Positions 34,939 to 44,789 of a DNA stretch of 64,000 bases are shown piece after piece. Below the pieces are notes generated by a model. That model did no database searches. It worked only from the letters and a program-made list of their open reading frames with translations, and had not been told where the DNA came from. The translations under genes were made by a program, and so were the position numbers. Numbering within the stretch: position 1 is the stretch's first letter; each line of letters opens with the position of its first letter. Origin of the DNA: Methylobacillus glycogenes JCM 2850. GTDB lineage: Bacteria; Pseudomonadota; Gammaproteobacteria; Burkholderiales; Methylophilaceae. Location of the stretch: NCBI RefSeq assembly GCF_000617925.1, contig NZ_BAMT01000001.1, positions 725,903-789,902 of the forward strand, given 5' to 3'.

Positions 34939-37900
34939 TCAATAAGCACTTTGTGAACTAACACTCTTGGGGTAATGGCGATAAATCCAGCCAAATACCA
35001 CGGGCAACACCAATAGGGTCAGCAAGGTGGTGGTAACCATGCCACCGACGATCACCAAGGCCAGCGGGCGCTGCGCCTGTGAACCTATCGCATGTGACAA
35101 CGCTGCGGGCAACAGCCCTAGCCCTGCCAGCATGGCAGTCATCAACACTGGGCGCAGGCGCATCGCAGCCCCTTCAAGAATGGCTTCTTCGACATCGTGC
35201 CTGCCCTGATTATACAAAGTCTTGATATAGGAGATCAGGATCACGCCATCCTGTATGGCAATGCCAAACAGTGAGAGAAAGCCTATGCCTGCCGAAATAG
35301 ACAATTCTTCCCCTGCCAAATACAGCGCGGCTATACCGCCTATCGTGGCAAACGGCACGTTTAGCAACACCAGCGAGGCATCTTTGGCGCTACCAAAGGC
35401 TGAGTACAGCATAATGAAAATTGCCAGCAGGGTAAGTGGCACAATGATGGCAAGCTTTTTGTGCGCTTCTTGCATTTGGTTAAATTGACCGTCCCATTGC
35501 GTACGGTAACCACGCGGCAATTCCACGCGCTCATTGACCAGAGCCTGGGCCTCTGCCGCAGCACTGCCCAAGTCACGATCACGCACGCCAAAGCGCACGG
35601 CGATATAGCGGCGGCCAGACTCTCGATAGATAAAGAACGGCCCATCGCTAAGCTCCACCTGGGCCACCATAGACAATGGAATGCGCTGCCCATCAGGCGT
35701 ATCCAGCAACAAGCGCTGTATCAGCTCTAGACGATTACGCTGCCCCTCTGGAAAGCGCAAGGCCAGGTCAAAAGCACGCTCACCTTCCAACACCTGGCTC
35801 AAGGGATTGCCGCCTATGGCATTCACCACCAAATTCTGCACATCAGCAACATTAAGGCCAAAGCGCGCACTGGCCACCCTATCTACGCGGATATTCAATG
35901 TCGGCTGCCCCAACTCGCGGAAAATGCCGACATCGGCCATGCCAGGGATGCTGCGCAGCAAGCATTGCACTTCCAGCGCTTTGGCATGCAGCACCTCAAG
36001 ATCATCGCCAAAGATTTTTACCGAGTTTTCGCCCTTGACTCCAGAGAGCGCCTCGGCCACGTTGTCCTGTATATATTGCGAAAAGTTGTACTCAATACCG
36101 GGAATATTGCCCAAATAGGCCTCTACCCGCTTGACCAAATCATCCGCGTCACTCCAGCAGGCCACAGCTCGGGTTTTTTCAGGTAGATCCCAAACTCGAC
36201 ATTGAATACCCCAGTCGCATCCGTGCCATCATCGGGACGGCCTATCTGCGCCACCACGGTTTTAACCTCAGGCTGGGCGTTCAAATAAGCGCGTACGCTG
36301 CTGGCAAAATCTGCCGAGTAATGCAGATCCACGGTATTGGGCAGGCTGATACGCACCCAAAGATTGTTTTCTTCCAGCGTGGGCAAAAAACTGGTGCCCA
36401 AACGACTGGCGCCAAACAAGGCCAGTGCAAACGCCAGCAAGGCCGCCAGCGCAACCAAGGCAGGCCTGCGCAGCAAAGCCGCCAGTACTGGACGATAGAC
36501 CTTGATCAGCTTACCTATCAGGCCTGGCCGATGTTGCACTGCCTCGGCCTTGAACAGCAGTGAGGCCGCTGAAGGGATAAAGGTCAGGCTTAATACCATG
36601 GAGGCCAGCAAGGCCAGGCCCATGGTGTAGGCCATGGGGTGAAATATCTTGCCCTCTACCCCGCCCATGATGAATAAAGGCGCGTACGCATGATGATGAT
36701 CATGGTGGAGAAAATCATGGGGCGTTGTACCTCAGCCGCAGCAGCGACTATGGTTTGGCGTAGATTGCTTGTGCCGTTTTCCATACGGCGCATGATGTTT
36801 TCTATCACGATAACCGCAGCATCGACGATCAGGCCAAAATCGATGGCCCCCAATGAAATAAGATTGGCCGGGATGGCCAGCACCATACCCGCAAAAGACA
36901 CGCTCAGTGCTAAAGGTATCACCAGCGCCACCGCCAACGCTGCGCGCAAGCTGCCGAGAAACACAAACAACACTGCCAGCACCAGCACCATGCCAAACAA
37001 CAAGGTGTGGTGCACCGTGCCCATGGTTAAATCCAGCAGCTCCTGACGGTCATAAAAGGCTTCCAGCGTGATGCCTTGCGGCAAGATGCCGCCGCGGTTG
37101 ATGGCATCCACCTTGTTATGCACACGTTCCAGCATTTCCGAAGCGTTACCGCCGCGGCGCATCAGCACTATGCCTTCTACCGCATCCGGGTCTTGGTTGT
37201 ACTGCACCACGCCCAAGCGCGGCGCATGGCCAAAGGCCACCTCGGCTACATCGCCCACGCGTATAGGCAGGCCATTGCGCACGGTAATCACAATGTTGCG
37301 CACATCCTGCAAGGTCTTGATCAGGCCTATGCCGCGCACCACATATTGCTGTTCGCCCGCGCGCAGATTGCCACCGCCCGCATTGGCATTCGCGCTGCTC
37401 AAGGCATCCACCAACTGCGTCAGCGAGATATTGTATGACTGCAGCTTGCGTATATCTGGCAGCACCTGATATTGCTTGGTCGGCCCGCCAAAGCCATTGA
37501 TATCGGCAATGCCGGGGACGGTTTTGAGCTGGCGGTAGATATCCCAATCCTGCAGCGATTTTAGCAACATGACATCGTCATCGCTGGCAGAATGGACGCG
37601 GTAGCGCAGCACCTCGCCTAGCGCATCCGCATCCGGGCTGAGTTCACTTTGCACGCCCTCGGGCAAGTTGGCGCTATCCAGCTGTAACTGCACGTTTTGC
37701 CGGGCAACAAAAGAATTGGTGCCATCCTCAAACTGCAAGGTGACCACCGATAGACCGAACAACGATACCGAACGAAACGTTTTGAGCGATGGCAGATTGG
37801 CAAGTGCGGTTTCCACCGGAACGGTAATCTGACGCTCTACCTCATTAGTGCCACGCCCCGGCCATTGGGTAATCACCTGTACATTGAGTGGCGAGATGTT

Positions 37901-38026
37901 CGGGTATGGCTCTATAGGCAGTTTGGTGAAGCTGATATAGCCCAGCACCAACAAGCCCAGGCACAAGCCTAGTATCAGCAAACGCCGACGCAACACCCCG
38001 GCAATAAACGCCCCGCTCGCCTGCAT
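34939..38026 (-). CDS. Heavy-metal RND efflux pump, CzcA/CusA family (two frameshifts)
   Basis: The inner-membrane proton-driven pump of the operon, about 1029 residues when read through two breaks. Part one (36656-38026) has the start FTKLPIEPYPNISPLNVQV and the proton-path motif IDFGLIVDAAVIVIEN, closer to the divalent-cation (DFGxxxD) type than to CusA. Part two (36123-36668) begins MGGVEGKIFHPMAYTMG; part three (34939-36165) holds FNQMQEAHKKLAIIVPL and SLFGIAIQDGVILI. Near 36675 one t added to atcatcatgcgtac gives IIIIAYAPLFIMGG; near 36150 one g added to ctggagtgac gives PAGSDADDLV. Each is a one-base gap, most simply an assembly error. Its start overlaps the adaptor stop. Confidence 0.88.
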
Positions 38027-39159
38027 CAGGCTGCCCCGGCCAATTTCTGATTAAGCAGCGTGGCGCCTTTGATCACCACTTTTTCATGGGCTTGCAGACC
38101 TGAGATCACCGCCACGCGCGCTTCGTCATAAGGCAACACCTCAACCTGACGCTTGCGGTAATTGCCATCGGCAGTCTCGACAATCAGATAATCCACCTGT
38201 AATGAGCGCACCACAGCATCTACAGGCAGTAATAGCGCCTGGCGCTTGCCCACCTTGAGGCTGGCCGTGCCAAACAAGTCGGCGCGCAAATTACCATCGT
38301 TATGCACCAGGCAGCGAACGCGCAAGGTGTTGGTGTCTGTATCCAGTTGCGGTGCCAGCAAATCAACCCTGGCGCTGTATTGCTTGTTTGGCAAGGCCTG
38401 CAACTGCAGCCTTAGAGTTTGCCCAGTATGAATGCGCTGATAATCCTGCTCGTAAACATTGCCGTAGAACCAGAAGCTACTGGTATCGGCGATGGACATC
38501 AGGCTATCGCCCAGATTGATAAAGGCCCCAGGTGACAGGTTGCGCTCGGTGACGATGCCACTGATGGGTGCGCGTAACAGCAGATGCTCATGCACCTGAC
38601 CATCACGCTCCAGGCTCTGGATATCCGCTTCAGATGCCCCCATCACACGCATGCGCTCTCTGGCAGATTGCAAGGTGCCTTCTGCATCTTCCGCCAGCGA
38701 CTGCGTGGCTGCGCTAGCCTGCAAGGTGCGCCAGGTGTTACGCGCTAGCAGTAGCTCGTTTTGTGCGGAGATATATTCCGGGCTGTAGAGTGCTGCCAGG
38801 GCCTGTCCCTGTTTCACTGCCATGCCCTCAAACACCAGTATTCGGTCTAGCCTGCCCGCAATACGCGCTGAAGCCAGATGGATTTTTTCGGCGTTGAAGG
38901 CTAGGCGCCCCATTAAGGGAATCACTTCATCAATATCACGCGGTTCAGCCAGGCTACTAACAAAAAAAGTCTTGTCCAGCTTGTCTGCTTGCGGCATAGC
39001 GCTTTCGGCAGGCTGCACGCTCGCCTTGGAAGTTTCGACTGCAGGTGTTTGGCTTTGCCACATGACAACACTTGCCCCAGCGGCCACACCTACTACCAGC
39101 CCTATCAACAGCACCAACCAGGGTTTACTACGCTTGGTGTTCATTGCATTGCTACTCAT
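38026..39159 (-). CDS. RND membrane-fusion protein, CzcB/CusB family
   Basis: A 377-residue periplasmic adaptor. The start at 39159 overlaps the czcC stop in ATGA, so a longer frame to 39198 is not needed. There is a signal anchor (PWLVLLIGLVVGVAAGASVV), a beta-barrel/lipoyl pair (IAGRLDRILVFEGMAVKQGQ ... LLRAPISGIVTERNLSPGAF) around a coiled-coil hairpin, and a C-terminal barrel (LLPVDAVVRSLQVDYLIV). It connects the pump to the outer-membrane channel. No metal-binding His-rich tail is visible, unlike the adaptor at 1-945, so the two RND systems are not recent copies. Confidence 0.9.
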   Translation of the reverse strand: MSSNAMNTKRSKPWLVLLIGLVVGVAAGASVVMWQSQTPAVETSKASVQPAESAMPQADKLDKTFFVSSLAEPRDIDEVIPLMGRLAFNAEKIHLASARIAGRLDRILVFEGMAVKQGQALAALYSPEYISAQNELLLARNTWRTLQASAATQSLAEDAEGTLQSARERMRVMGASEADIQSLERDGQVHEHLLLRAPISGIVTERNLSPGAFINLGDSLMSIADTSSFWFYGNVYEQDYQRIHTGQTLRLQLQALPNKQYSARVDLLAPQLDTDTNTLRVRCLVHNDGNLRADLFGTASLKVGKRQALLLPVDAVVRSLQVDYLIVETADGNYRKRQVEVLPYDEARVAVISGLQAHEKVVIKGATLLNQKLAGAA

Positions 39160-40484
39160 TCCAACCCCTTGCCTATGGCGGCTTCCAGCCCTGCCCAAGC
39201 CTGTTGTAAATTTCCGCCTATCAGTGCAGCGGCAAGCTCGGTATCACGCAGGTTTTGCTGGGCCAGCAGCAAGCCATTAAAATCGCCAGCGTTATTAGCG
39301 TAGCCATTTAAGGCCAGCCGATAAGCCGCCTGAGCCTCAGGCAAACGGCGCTGTTGCAGTAGCTCCTGCTCTTTGAATAGTTGCTGTAATTGGCTGTAAG
39401 CATTGGCAATCTGTAACTGCACCTGGCGCCAGGCAACTTCCGCGGAAGCCTGAGCAGAAATGACACCCGCATTGGCCTCATTAACTCCGGCTTTTTCCCT
39501 TTCAAAAAACCAGGTCGGCAGCACCAGATCCACTTCCACACCATAGCTATTGCCTGCCAACCCCAAGGGTGGGTTGTTGCTGATCTTGGTGAGGATGAGC
39601 TGCATATCGGGGTAATAGGCTTTTTTCGCCAGCGCAAGATTTTTTTTGGCCGCTTCCATACGAAAAGCGTAATCGCGTAGCTCTGGATGCTGTTGCTGTG
39701 CCTGTAACATCAGCTCTGCCAGTGGTGGCAAGGATTGAGCGCCTCCGGCTTCCAGCTGCAGTTGCAAGTCCCGGTCAGGGTCTCGGCCTAGCAGATTATT
39801 GATATTCTGCCGCGCGACATCGATCTGACGCTGGGTCTGGAACATGGCATTCTCAGCGCTACTTTGCGCCACTTGCGCATTCATATAATCAACAAAGGCA
39901 GCGGCGTTATTGGCGTAACGTACCTTGGCCACTTGCTTGACCTGATTAAGACGTTCTACGGTGTTGCGGTTAACTTCAGCCTGTTGCTGCATTGCCAAGG
40001 TCATATAAAACTGGCGCTTGAGTTCTGCCAACATCTGCACCATGAGCTGGTCTATCTGTGCCTCGGCGCTATATGCCTGTGCCTGCAAGATATCAGCGGC
40101 TAATTGCTTCTTGCCTGGAAAAGACATGGTCTGGGTCAGGCGGTAACTCATGCCCTGCGAGCGCTCAAAATTCACCGGGCTATGCGGCACAGGCGTTTGC
40201 TCCATACCTATCATGGGCTGATCCCAAGCCAGCGCTTGTGGAATCCTGGCTTCTATCTGTAACTTCTCTTGGCTGGCTCGCAGAAACTGAGGGTTACGCG
40301 CGCGCATTTCCCGCGCCAATTGCGGCAGAGTCATGCTTTCAGTAGTAGGGAGTAAGCGTGGTGTTTCAATCTGGTCAAGCTCAGCGGCAAAGACTGTTGC
40401 ACTGCATATTGCCATGCTCAACAGCAACGCCAAAACTCCTAGCGATTGCTTGAGTAAGTTTAGGCGTAGGCGTGGCCGTGACAT
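39156..40484 (-). CDS. Outer-membrane efflux protein, CzcC/TolC family
   Basis: A 442-residue channel protein with a signal peptide (LGVLALLLSMAICSATVFA) and two outer-membrane-factor repeats, with TMSFPGKKQLAADILQA and LALAKKAYYPDMQLILT as typical blocks. It is the first gene of czcC-czcB-czcA-regulator-kinase. Starts at 40544 and 40484 are both possible; the shorter begins MSRPRLRLNLLKQ and gives a better signal peptide. It differs clearly from the other CzcC-like protein at 955-2253. Confidence 0.88.
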   Translation of the reverse strand: MSRPRLRLNLLKQSLGVLALLLSMAICSATVFAAELDQIETPRLLPTTESMTLPQLAREMRARNPQFLRASQEKLQIEARIPQALAWDQPMIGMEQTPVPHSPVNFERSQGMSYRLTQTMSFPGKKQLAADILQAQAYSAEAQIDQLMVQMLAELKRQFYMTLAMQQQAEVNRNTVERLNQVKQVAKVRYANNAAAFVDYMNAQVAQSSAENAMFQTQRQIDVARQNINNLLGRDPDRDLQLQLEAGGAQSLPPLAELMLQAQQQHPELRDYAFRMEAAKKNLALAKKAYYPDMQLILTKISNNPPLGLAGNSYGVEVDLVLPTWFFEREKAGVNEANAGVISAQASAEVAWRQVQLQIANAYSQLQQLFKEQELLQQRRLPEAQAAYRLALNGYANNAGDFNGLLLAQQNLRDTELAAALIGGNLQQAWAGLEAAIGKGLE

Positions 40485-40563
40485 GCATGACAAGCCTATT
40501 GATGGAGTTTGCACCATGAGCAGGCATTCTAGGCAGAGCACCATACATCAACCTTAAGCGCAC

Positions 40564-40581
40564 CTGACATTAGGCTGACAT
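40564..40581 (-). promoter_or_regulatory. Direct repeat, possible response-regulator operator
   Basis: Two copies of ATGTCAG on the minus strand, exactly 11 bp apart, lie about 80 bp before the czcC start at 40484. OmpR-family regulators bind such repeats one helical turn apart. Confidence 0.5.
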
Positions 40582-40702
40582 TTATTTTCAGTATGCATTG
40601 AACCCAGCAGATATGTGCATGTCCATGATGGCGTGTCACATCCATGCAATACTGTTGCATTACTCTATATCATGTCCTTAAGTTTGCATCACGCGTATTT
40701 CA

Positions 40703-41152
40703 ATGATTCTCTTCCTCAGTTTTGATGGTGTACTGCATTCCGCAGGTCAAACCCAACAGCATTTCGATAGATTGCCGCTACTAGAAAACTGGTTGCGTAC
40801 ACACGATGAAATTCAACTGGTGATCAGCAGTAAATGGCGCAAGAAAATGCCATTTGAAGATATTTGCCATATTTTTTCCGATGATATTCGTCATCGAGTG
40901 ATTGGCATGACGCCACTGATTGCCGATGAAACGCACGATGAATATTGGCGGCTTACCGAGATATTCGATTGGCTAAATCATTGCAGTGCCGATGTACCCT
41001 GGCTGGTGCTTGATGATGGTGTGTTTCCGCAGGCGTTCAAGCGACTGGTGTGGTGTGACCCCGAGAAAGGTTTGACCAGCGATGAGCTGCAGAAATTGAG
41101 CCAGATGAAATCCAGCATGGTCAGGGAGATGAGCGCATGCAGGCTGAATTGA
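40703..41152 (+). CDS. HAD-domain protein of the Swiss-army-knife RNA-repair type, first Asp replaced
   Basis: A 149-residue protein that fits the compact HAD domain family seen in RNA-repair proteins: FLSFDGVLHSAG, VISSKWRKK, WLVLDDGVF and LVWCDPEKGLT. In the family the first motif is usually LDFDGVLH; here serine replaces the nucleophile aspartate (SFDG), so phosphatase activity is doubtful. It stands between the divergent metal operon and the acetyltransferase gene. Short homologues are common in proteobacteria without a known role. Confidence 0.7.
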   Translation: MILFLSFDGVLHSAGQTQQHFDRLPLLENWLRTHDEIQLVISSKWRKKMPFEDICHIFSDDIRHRVIGMTPLIADETHDEYWRLTEIFDWLNHCSADVPWLVLDDGVFPQAFKRLVWCDPEKGLTSDELQKLSQMKSSMVREMSACRLN

Positions 41153-41166
41153 TTAAGCTAGCGCAG

Positions 41167-41928
41167 CTAGGCTGATGTGCTGACAGCTTGGATACAGTCT
41201 TGTAAGCGCTTGAGTTGCCGCCCCTCAGCATCAAAATTATCTGGCTGCAGCCAAGTTTGATAGCCCCGTTTTAGTGTTGCCCATTCAGAATCGATAATGG
41301 AAAACCAAGCCGTATCCCGATTGCGGCCTTTGTAAACCAGTGCCTGACGGAATATGCCTTCAAAGCTGAACCCCAGCCTCAGTGCCGCCGCACGTGAGGG
41401 TGTGTTCAGACTATCGCACTTCCATTCATAGCGCCTGTACCCCAGGGTATCGAACACATATTGCATGAGCAAAAATTGTGCTTCGGTAGCCATGGCAGTA
41501 TGTTTAAGACTCGGTGAGTAAATCACATAGCCCACTTCTATCGACCCAGCATCAGGACTAATGCGCATCAAGGCTACTGTGCCTAGGGCATCTTCTGTCT
41601 GCAAGTCCACGATGGCGTAGTGTAGTGGATCAGAGACCGCCTGCATTGCCGCCAAATAACGATGGAAATCCGTGAGATTTTGCGGCCGCTCTAGAGGCAG
41701 ATAGGTCCAATCTCTGTCATCTTCAACCTGATGATAGGCAGAAAACAGGCTGTTGACATGGCGAAAGCTGATAGGCTCCAGGCGACAGTAACGACCCAGC
41801 AGAGCTTCATGGTGTGGCAATGATCTACGCGTCCATCCCGGCAGGAGTTCACCTATGGGTTGATCATAGACATTTTCATTCATCTGCATTGAAGACCAGC
41901 CATCAGGTGGGGATTTATGATGATTCAT
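41167..41928 (-). CDS. GNAT family N-acetyltransferase, RimJ/RimL-like
   Basis: A 253-residue protein with the GNAT fold: acceptor-side start LPHHEALLGRYCRLEPIS, the sheet ALGTVALMRISPDAGSIEVGYVIYS and the coenzyme A binding region near AMATEAQFLLMQYVFDTLGYRRYEWKCD split by NTPSRAAALRLGFSFEGIFRQ. This variant acetylates amino groups of proteins or small molecules; the substrate is unknown. The N-terminal 13-15 residues are uncertain because three Met codons are close and none has a clear RBS. Confidence 0.85.
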   Translation of the reverse strand: MNHHKSPPDGWSSMQMNENVYDQPIGELLPGWTRRSLPHHEALLGRYCRLEPISFRHVNSLFSAYHQVEDDRDWTYLPLERPQNLTDFHRYLAAMQAVSDPLHYAIVDLQTEDALGTVALMRISPDAGSIEVGYVIYSPSLKHTAMATEAQFLLMQYVFDTLGYRRYEWKCDSLNTPSRAAALRLGFSFEGIFRQALVYKGRNRDTAWFSIIDSEWATLKRGYQTWLQPDNFDAEGRQLKRLQDCIQAVSTSA

Positions 41929-41962
41929 TTGGCATCTTGCTGTTTATGCTTAAGTGCTAAGC

Positions 41963-42661
41963 CTAGGCCAACTGGTTAAGCCATTGGCTAATCACTTCTT
42001 CCATGCGGGGCTTTAGGCGCTGAGAGTTAGCTTGCCCTTGTTTGCGCAACTCTGGGATGGATAAATTATTCAACTCTCCAACATGCCCGACATACCAGCG
42101 CTCCAGCCCCGCTGCGCTTACCTCAATATGAAATTGCAGGGCCAGGCCATGCTGCCCATAGGCAAAAGCCTGATGCTGGTATTGGGCACTAGAAGCCAGA
42201 AGTACGGCCCCTTGCGGTAAATCAAATGTATCGCCATGCCAATGCAATACCGGATCACTTTCCCCTATGGCAGCCAGCACAGAATGCTGCCCTTCCCGCG
42301 TCAGCTTAAGATTGCTCCAGCCTATTTCCTTGCCTGCCGTCCCGGCATACACCTTGGCACCCAGCGCCCGCGCCATGATTTGTGCTCCCAGGCAAATGCC
42401 CAAGGTAGCTTGCTGGTGCTGCAGCCTGCCCTGAGTCAGGTCTATCACTTGCTGCAAAAATGGAAACTCTTGCGTTTGATACACGCCTATAGGCCCACCC
42501 AGCACAATCAATAAATCGGCATCGCGCGCATGCTTGAATTCAGTGCCTGTAGCGGTAGGAGTATCGACATAATGAATCTCGTACCCTGCTGCATGCAGCA
42601 CAGGAGCAATCCCATCCAGATCTTCAAAAGCAATATGGCGCAAGGCAACAGCGGTTTTCAT
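41963..42661 (-). CDS. Glutamine amidotransferase class I protein (GuaA-like domain)
   Basis: A 232-residue stand-alone amidotransferase domain. The nucleophile cysteine lies in TLGICLGAQIMARALG and the histidine-glutamate pair in LQFHIEVSA; LLIVLGGPIGVY forms the oxyanion region. Such free-standing domains in many proteobacteria hydrolyse glutamine or act on small peptides; the partner is unknown. It is 34 bp upstream of the acetyltransferase gene and on the same strand. Confidence 0.85.
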   Translation of the reverse strand: MKTAVALRHIAFEDLDGIAPVLHAAGYEIHYVDTPTATGTEFKHARDADLLIVLGGPIGVYQTQEFPFLQQVIDLTQGRLQHQQATLGICLGAQIMARALGAKVYAGTAGKEIGWSNLKLTREGQHSVLAAIGESDPVLHWHGDTFDLPQGAVLLASSAQYQHQAFAYGQHGLALQFHIEVSAAGLERWYVGHVGELNNLSIPELRKQGQANSQRLKPRMEEVISQWLNQLA

Positions 42662-42730
42662 TGGGCATCCTTATGGGCGTGGGCGTGACTATTTAACCTT
42701 AATTTAGTCAGTGCCGAAAGCCCAAAATAC

Positions 42731-43372
42731 CTAGCTTGCGCGCCTAAAAGTCAAATTGTAGCGATAAGTACCCATATAGGAGAACGTGCCAGATTTTAAG
42801 GGCAAAATTCCGTGATAACGCAACCGTGATGGCCCGCCCCAGACCACCACATCGCCATGTTGCAATTCGGTCCGCAGCAACTTATCGCTACGTTGTAAAC
42901 CACCAAACTGAAAAGTGGCGGGCAAGCCCAGTGACACTGACACTATAGGGTGACTCTGATCACGCTCATCCTTGTCTTGGTGCAGGCTAAGTTTGGCACC
43001 AACGGCATATTGGTTGATCAGGCAGGCGTCTGGGGTGAAGTCTGCAAAGCCTGCCAAAATGGCCGCTTGCTGCGCCAGCGCCATGAACTCAGCAGGCATG
43101 GCAGGCCAGGGTTGTTGGCTCAGAGGGTCTAGCGCCTGGTATCTATACCCTTGTCTATCGGAAACCCAGCCCAGGGGGCCGCAATTGCTCATGGCGACAG
43201 ACATGGTCAGCCCACCGGGCGTTTGCATATGGCGCAAGGGAGCCTGGGCAATCACACTTTGTAGCGCCTGCCAAATGGCCGATTCTCGGGCCAAGGCCAA
43301 ACCGCGCAACAGGCAGGCGCCTGGCGCAATGATCTCCTTACCGGCGGGCTGAGCGAATAAATCTAAAGTCAT
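42731..43372 (-). CDS. alkB: Alkylated DNA repair dioxygenase AlkB
   Basis: A 213-residue Fe(II)/2-oxoglutarate dioxygenase that reverses 1-methyladenine and 3-methylcytosine. Iron ligands are His and Asp in KLSLHQDKDERD and the later His in RLRYHGILPL; the 2-oxoglutarate arginine lies in YRYNLTFRR. NQYAVGAKLSLHQDKDE and VSVSLGLPATFQFGG are highly typical. Ada lies 100 bp upstream on the same strand; alkA is divergent: an alkylation-repair cluster. Confidence 0.95.
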   Translation of the reverse strand: MTLDLFAQPAGKEIIAPGACLLRGLALARESAIWQALQSVIAQAPLRHMQTPGGLTMSVAMSNCGPLGWVSDRQGYRYQALDPLSQQPWPAMPAEFMALAQQAAILAGFADFTPDACLINQYAVGAKLSLHQDKDERDQSHPIVSVSLGLPATFQFGGLQRSDKLLRTELQHGDVVVWGGPSRLRYHGILPLKSGTFSYMGTYRYNLTFRRAS

Positions 43373-43472
43373 GGTGAGGGCAAATTGTTGATGTGCTGAG
43401 ACAAATAGATATTAATTTTTAGGTTAGGTTTAACTTTAACAATAAAAATTAAGTTAATGTTATTAAATAAAA

Positions 43473-44563
43473 TTAATCGCCATTAATTTTCTCGCTGTCT
43501 AATAACATGCGCTTTAAATGTAATCCCCAGCGATAGCCAGCCAGATTGCCATCTGCGCGCACTACTCTATGACAAGGCACCAGTACAGCGAGTTTGTTGG
43601 CCGCACACGCGGAAGCCACTGCGCGGATGGCAGATGGCTGGCCCAATTTAGCAGCCAGCTCACTATAGGTCATGGTGCTGCCTGGGGGTATCTGTTTTAG
43701 CATATTCCACACCCGCAACTGGAAAGCAGTGCCACGCAGGTCTAAAGGCAGGTTCATGGTGAATGCTTGCGCGGACTCTGATTGAGCCCCGCTTAAGGCT
43801 TGCACCACCAACTGCAGCCAACTTGAAAACTCCTTATTCCCTTCCACCATGCTGGCACGTGGAAACGCCTGCTGCAAATCAGCTTGCAATTGCGCAGCAT
43901 CATCGCCCACAAACACCGCACACACGCCGTTCTCAGTGGCTGCGACTAACACCAAGCCTAAAGGGGATGGCACAACAGCATGCGCAATACGCATATCTGC
44001 GCCCCCGCGTAGATAATCCCTGGGGCGCATACCCAGTGCCTGCTCGGCCTGGGCATAAAATCGGCTGCTATCGTTAAAGCCTGCCGCATAGATTGCCTGC
44101 GTGACACTGCTTTGCTGATTGAGCTGCTGTCGTAGTGTTAGCAAGCGCAGTTCTGAGGCATAGGCTTTGGGCGTCAGCCAGTATGGGTTTTGAACAGGCG
44201 ATGTAGATGAAAGCTACTGACTCCAACTTTTTTGGCCAGAGCTTGCAAGCTTAAAGATTGCCCCTGCTCCCCCTCAGCCGCCAGCAAGCGACAGCATTGC
44301 GCAACAAGTGCCTGATGCCTGCTCTGCTGGCTGATCATATTTGGATGGCAACGCTTGCAAGCTCTGAAACCCGCTTGCTCTGCCTCCGTCTGCGTGAGGT
44401 AGAAACTCACATGCAAACGATTGGGCCGTCTGGAGGGGCAAGACGGGCGGCAATAGATGCCAGTGCTGCCAACCCCGTAAAAAAATACCCCATCCTGGCT
44501 GGCATCTCGCGCGAGTACTGCCTGCCAGCGTTCTTCGTGTGCATCTATGTCACTGCTGTTCAT
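43473..44563 (-). CDS. ada: Ada: methylated-DNA methyltransferase and transcriptional activator (frameshifted)
   Basis: Ada removes methyl groups from DNA phosphates and O6-methylguanine and activates the adaptive response. The N-terminal zinc domain has four Cys (GIYCRPSCPSRRPN, FRACKRCHPN); the AraC-type HTH follows, then the methyltransferase with the active cysteine in VLVPCHRVV. Two frames join near 44174: act-ggc-tga becomes act-ggc-ctg-acg when one c is added, giving FKTHTGLTPKAYASELR and a complete 363-residue Ada. The missing C produces an immediate TGA. A real break would disable the adaptive response; an assembly error is more likely. Confidence 0.9.
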
Positions 44564-44731
44564 GATGGTCTATCAGCCTCCTCATGCAGCGTACTTTAGC
44601 AAATCAGCCTAGGTGACACTTGCCGTTTCTTGCTTTCAAACTTTTTGCGGCACCCGGTTTCTATATAGAAATTTTGCTAATGACCTGTTTCTTCCATCTT
44701 CTATATGATCACATTTACTTGTCGCTTCAAG

Positions 44732-44785
44732 CCTATAGCAAAGCACTAACCTATAGCAAAGCCATAACCTATAGCAAAGCCCTAA
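44732..44785 (+). repeat. Three tandem 18-bp repeats directly before alkA
   Basis: Three copies of CCTATAGCAAAGC[AC][AC]TAA follow one another without spacers; only two positions vary. The last ends 4 bp before the alkA ATG, where no ribosome-binding site is visible. Each copy carries TATAGCAAAG, in which GCAA/AAAGC resembles part of the Ada-box. Function is unknown. Confidence 0.75.
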
Positions 44786-44789
44786 CACC

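Noticed and set aside
44732..44785. CRISPR-like repeats before alkA
   Set aside because: The 18-bp units have no spacers between them and there are no cas genes.
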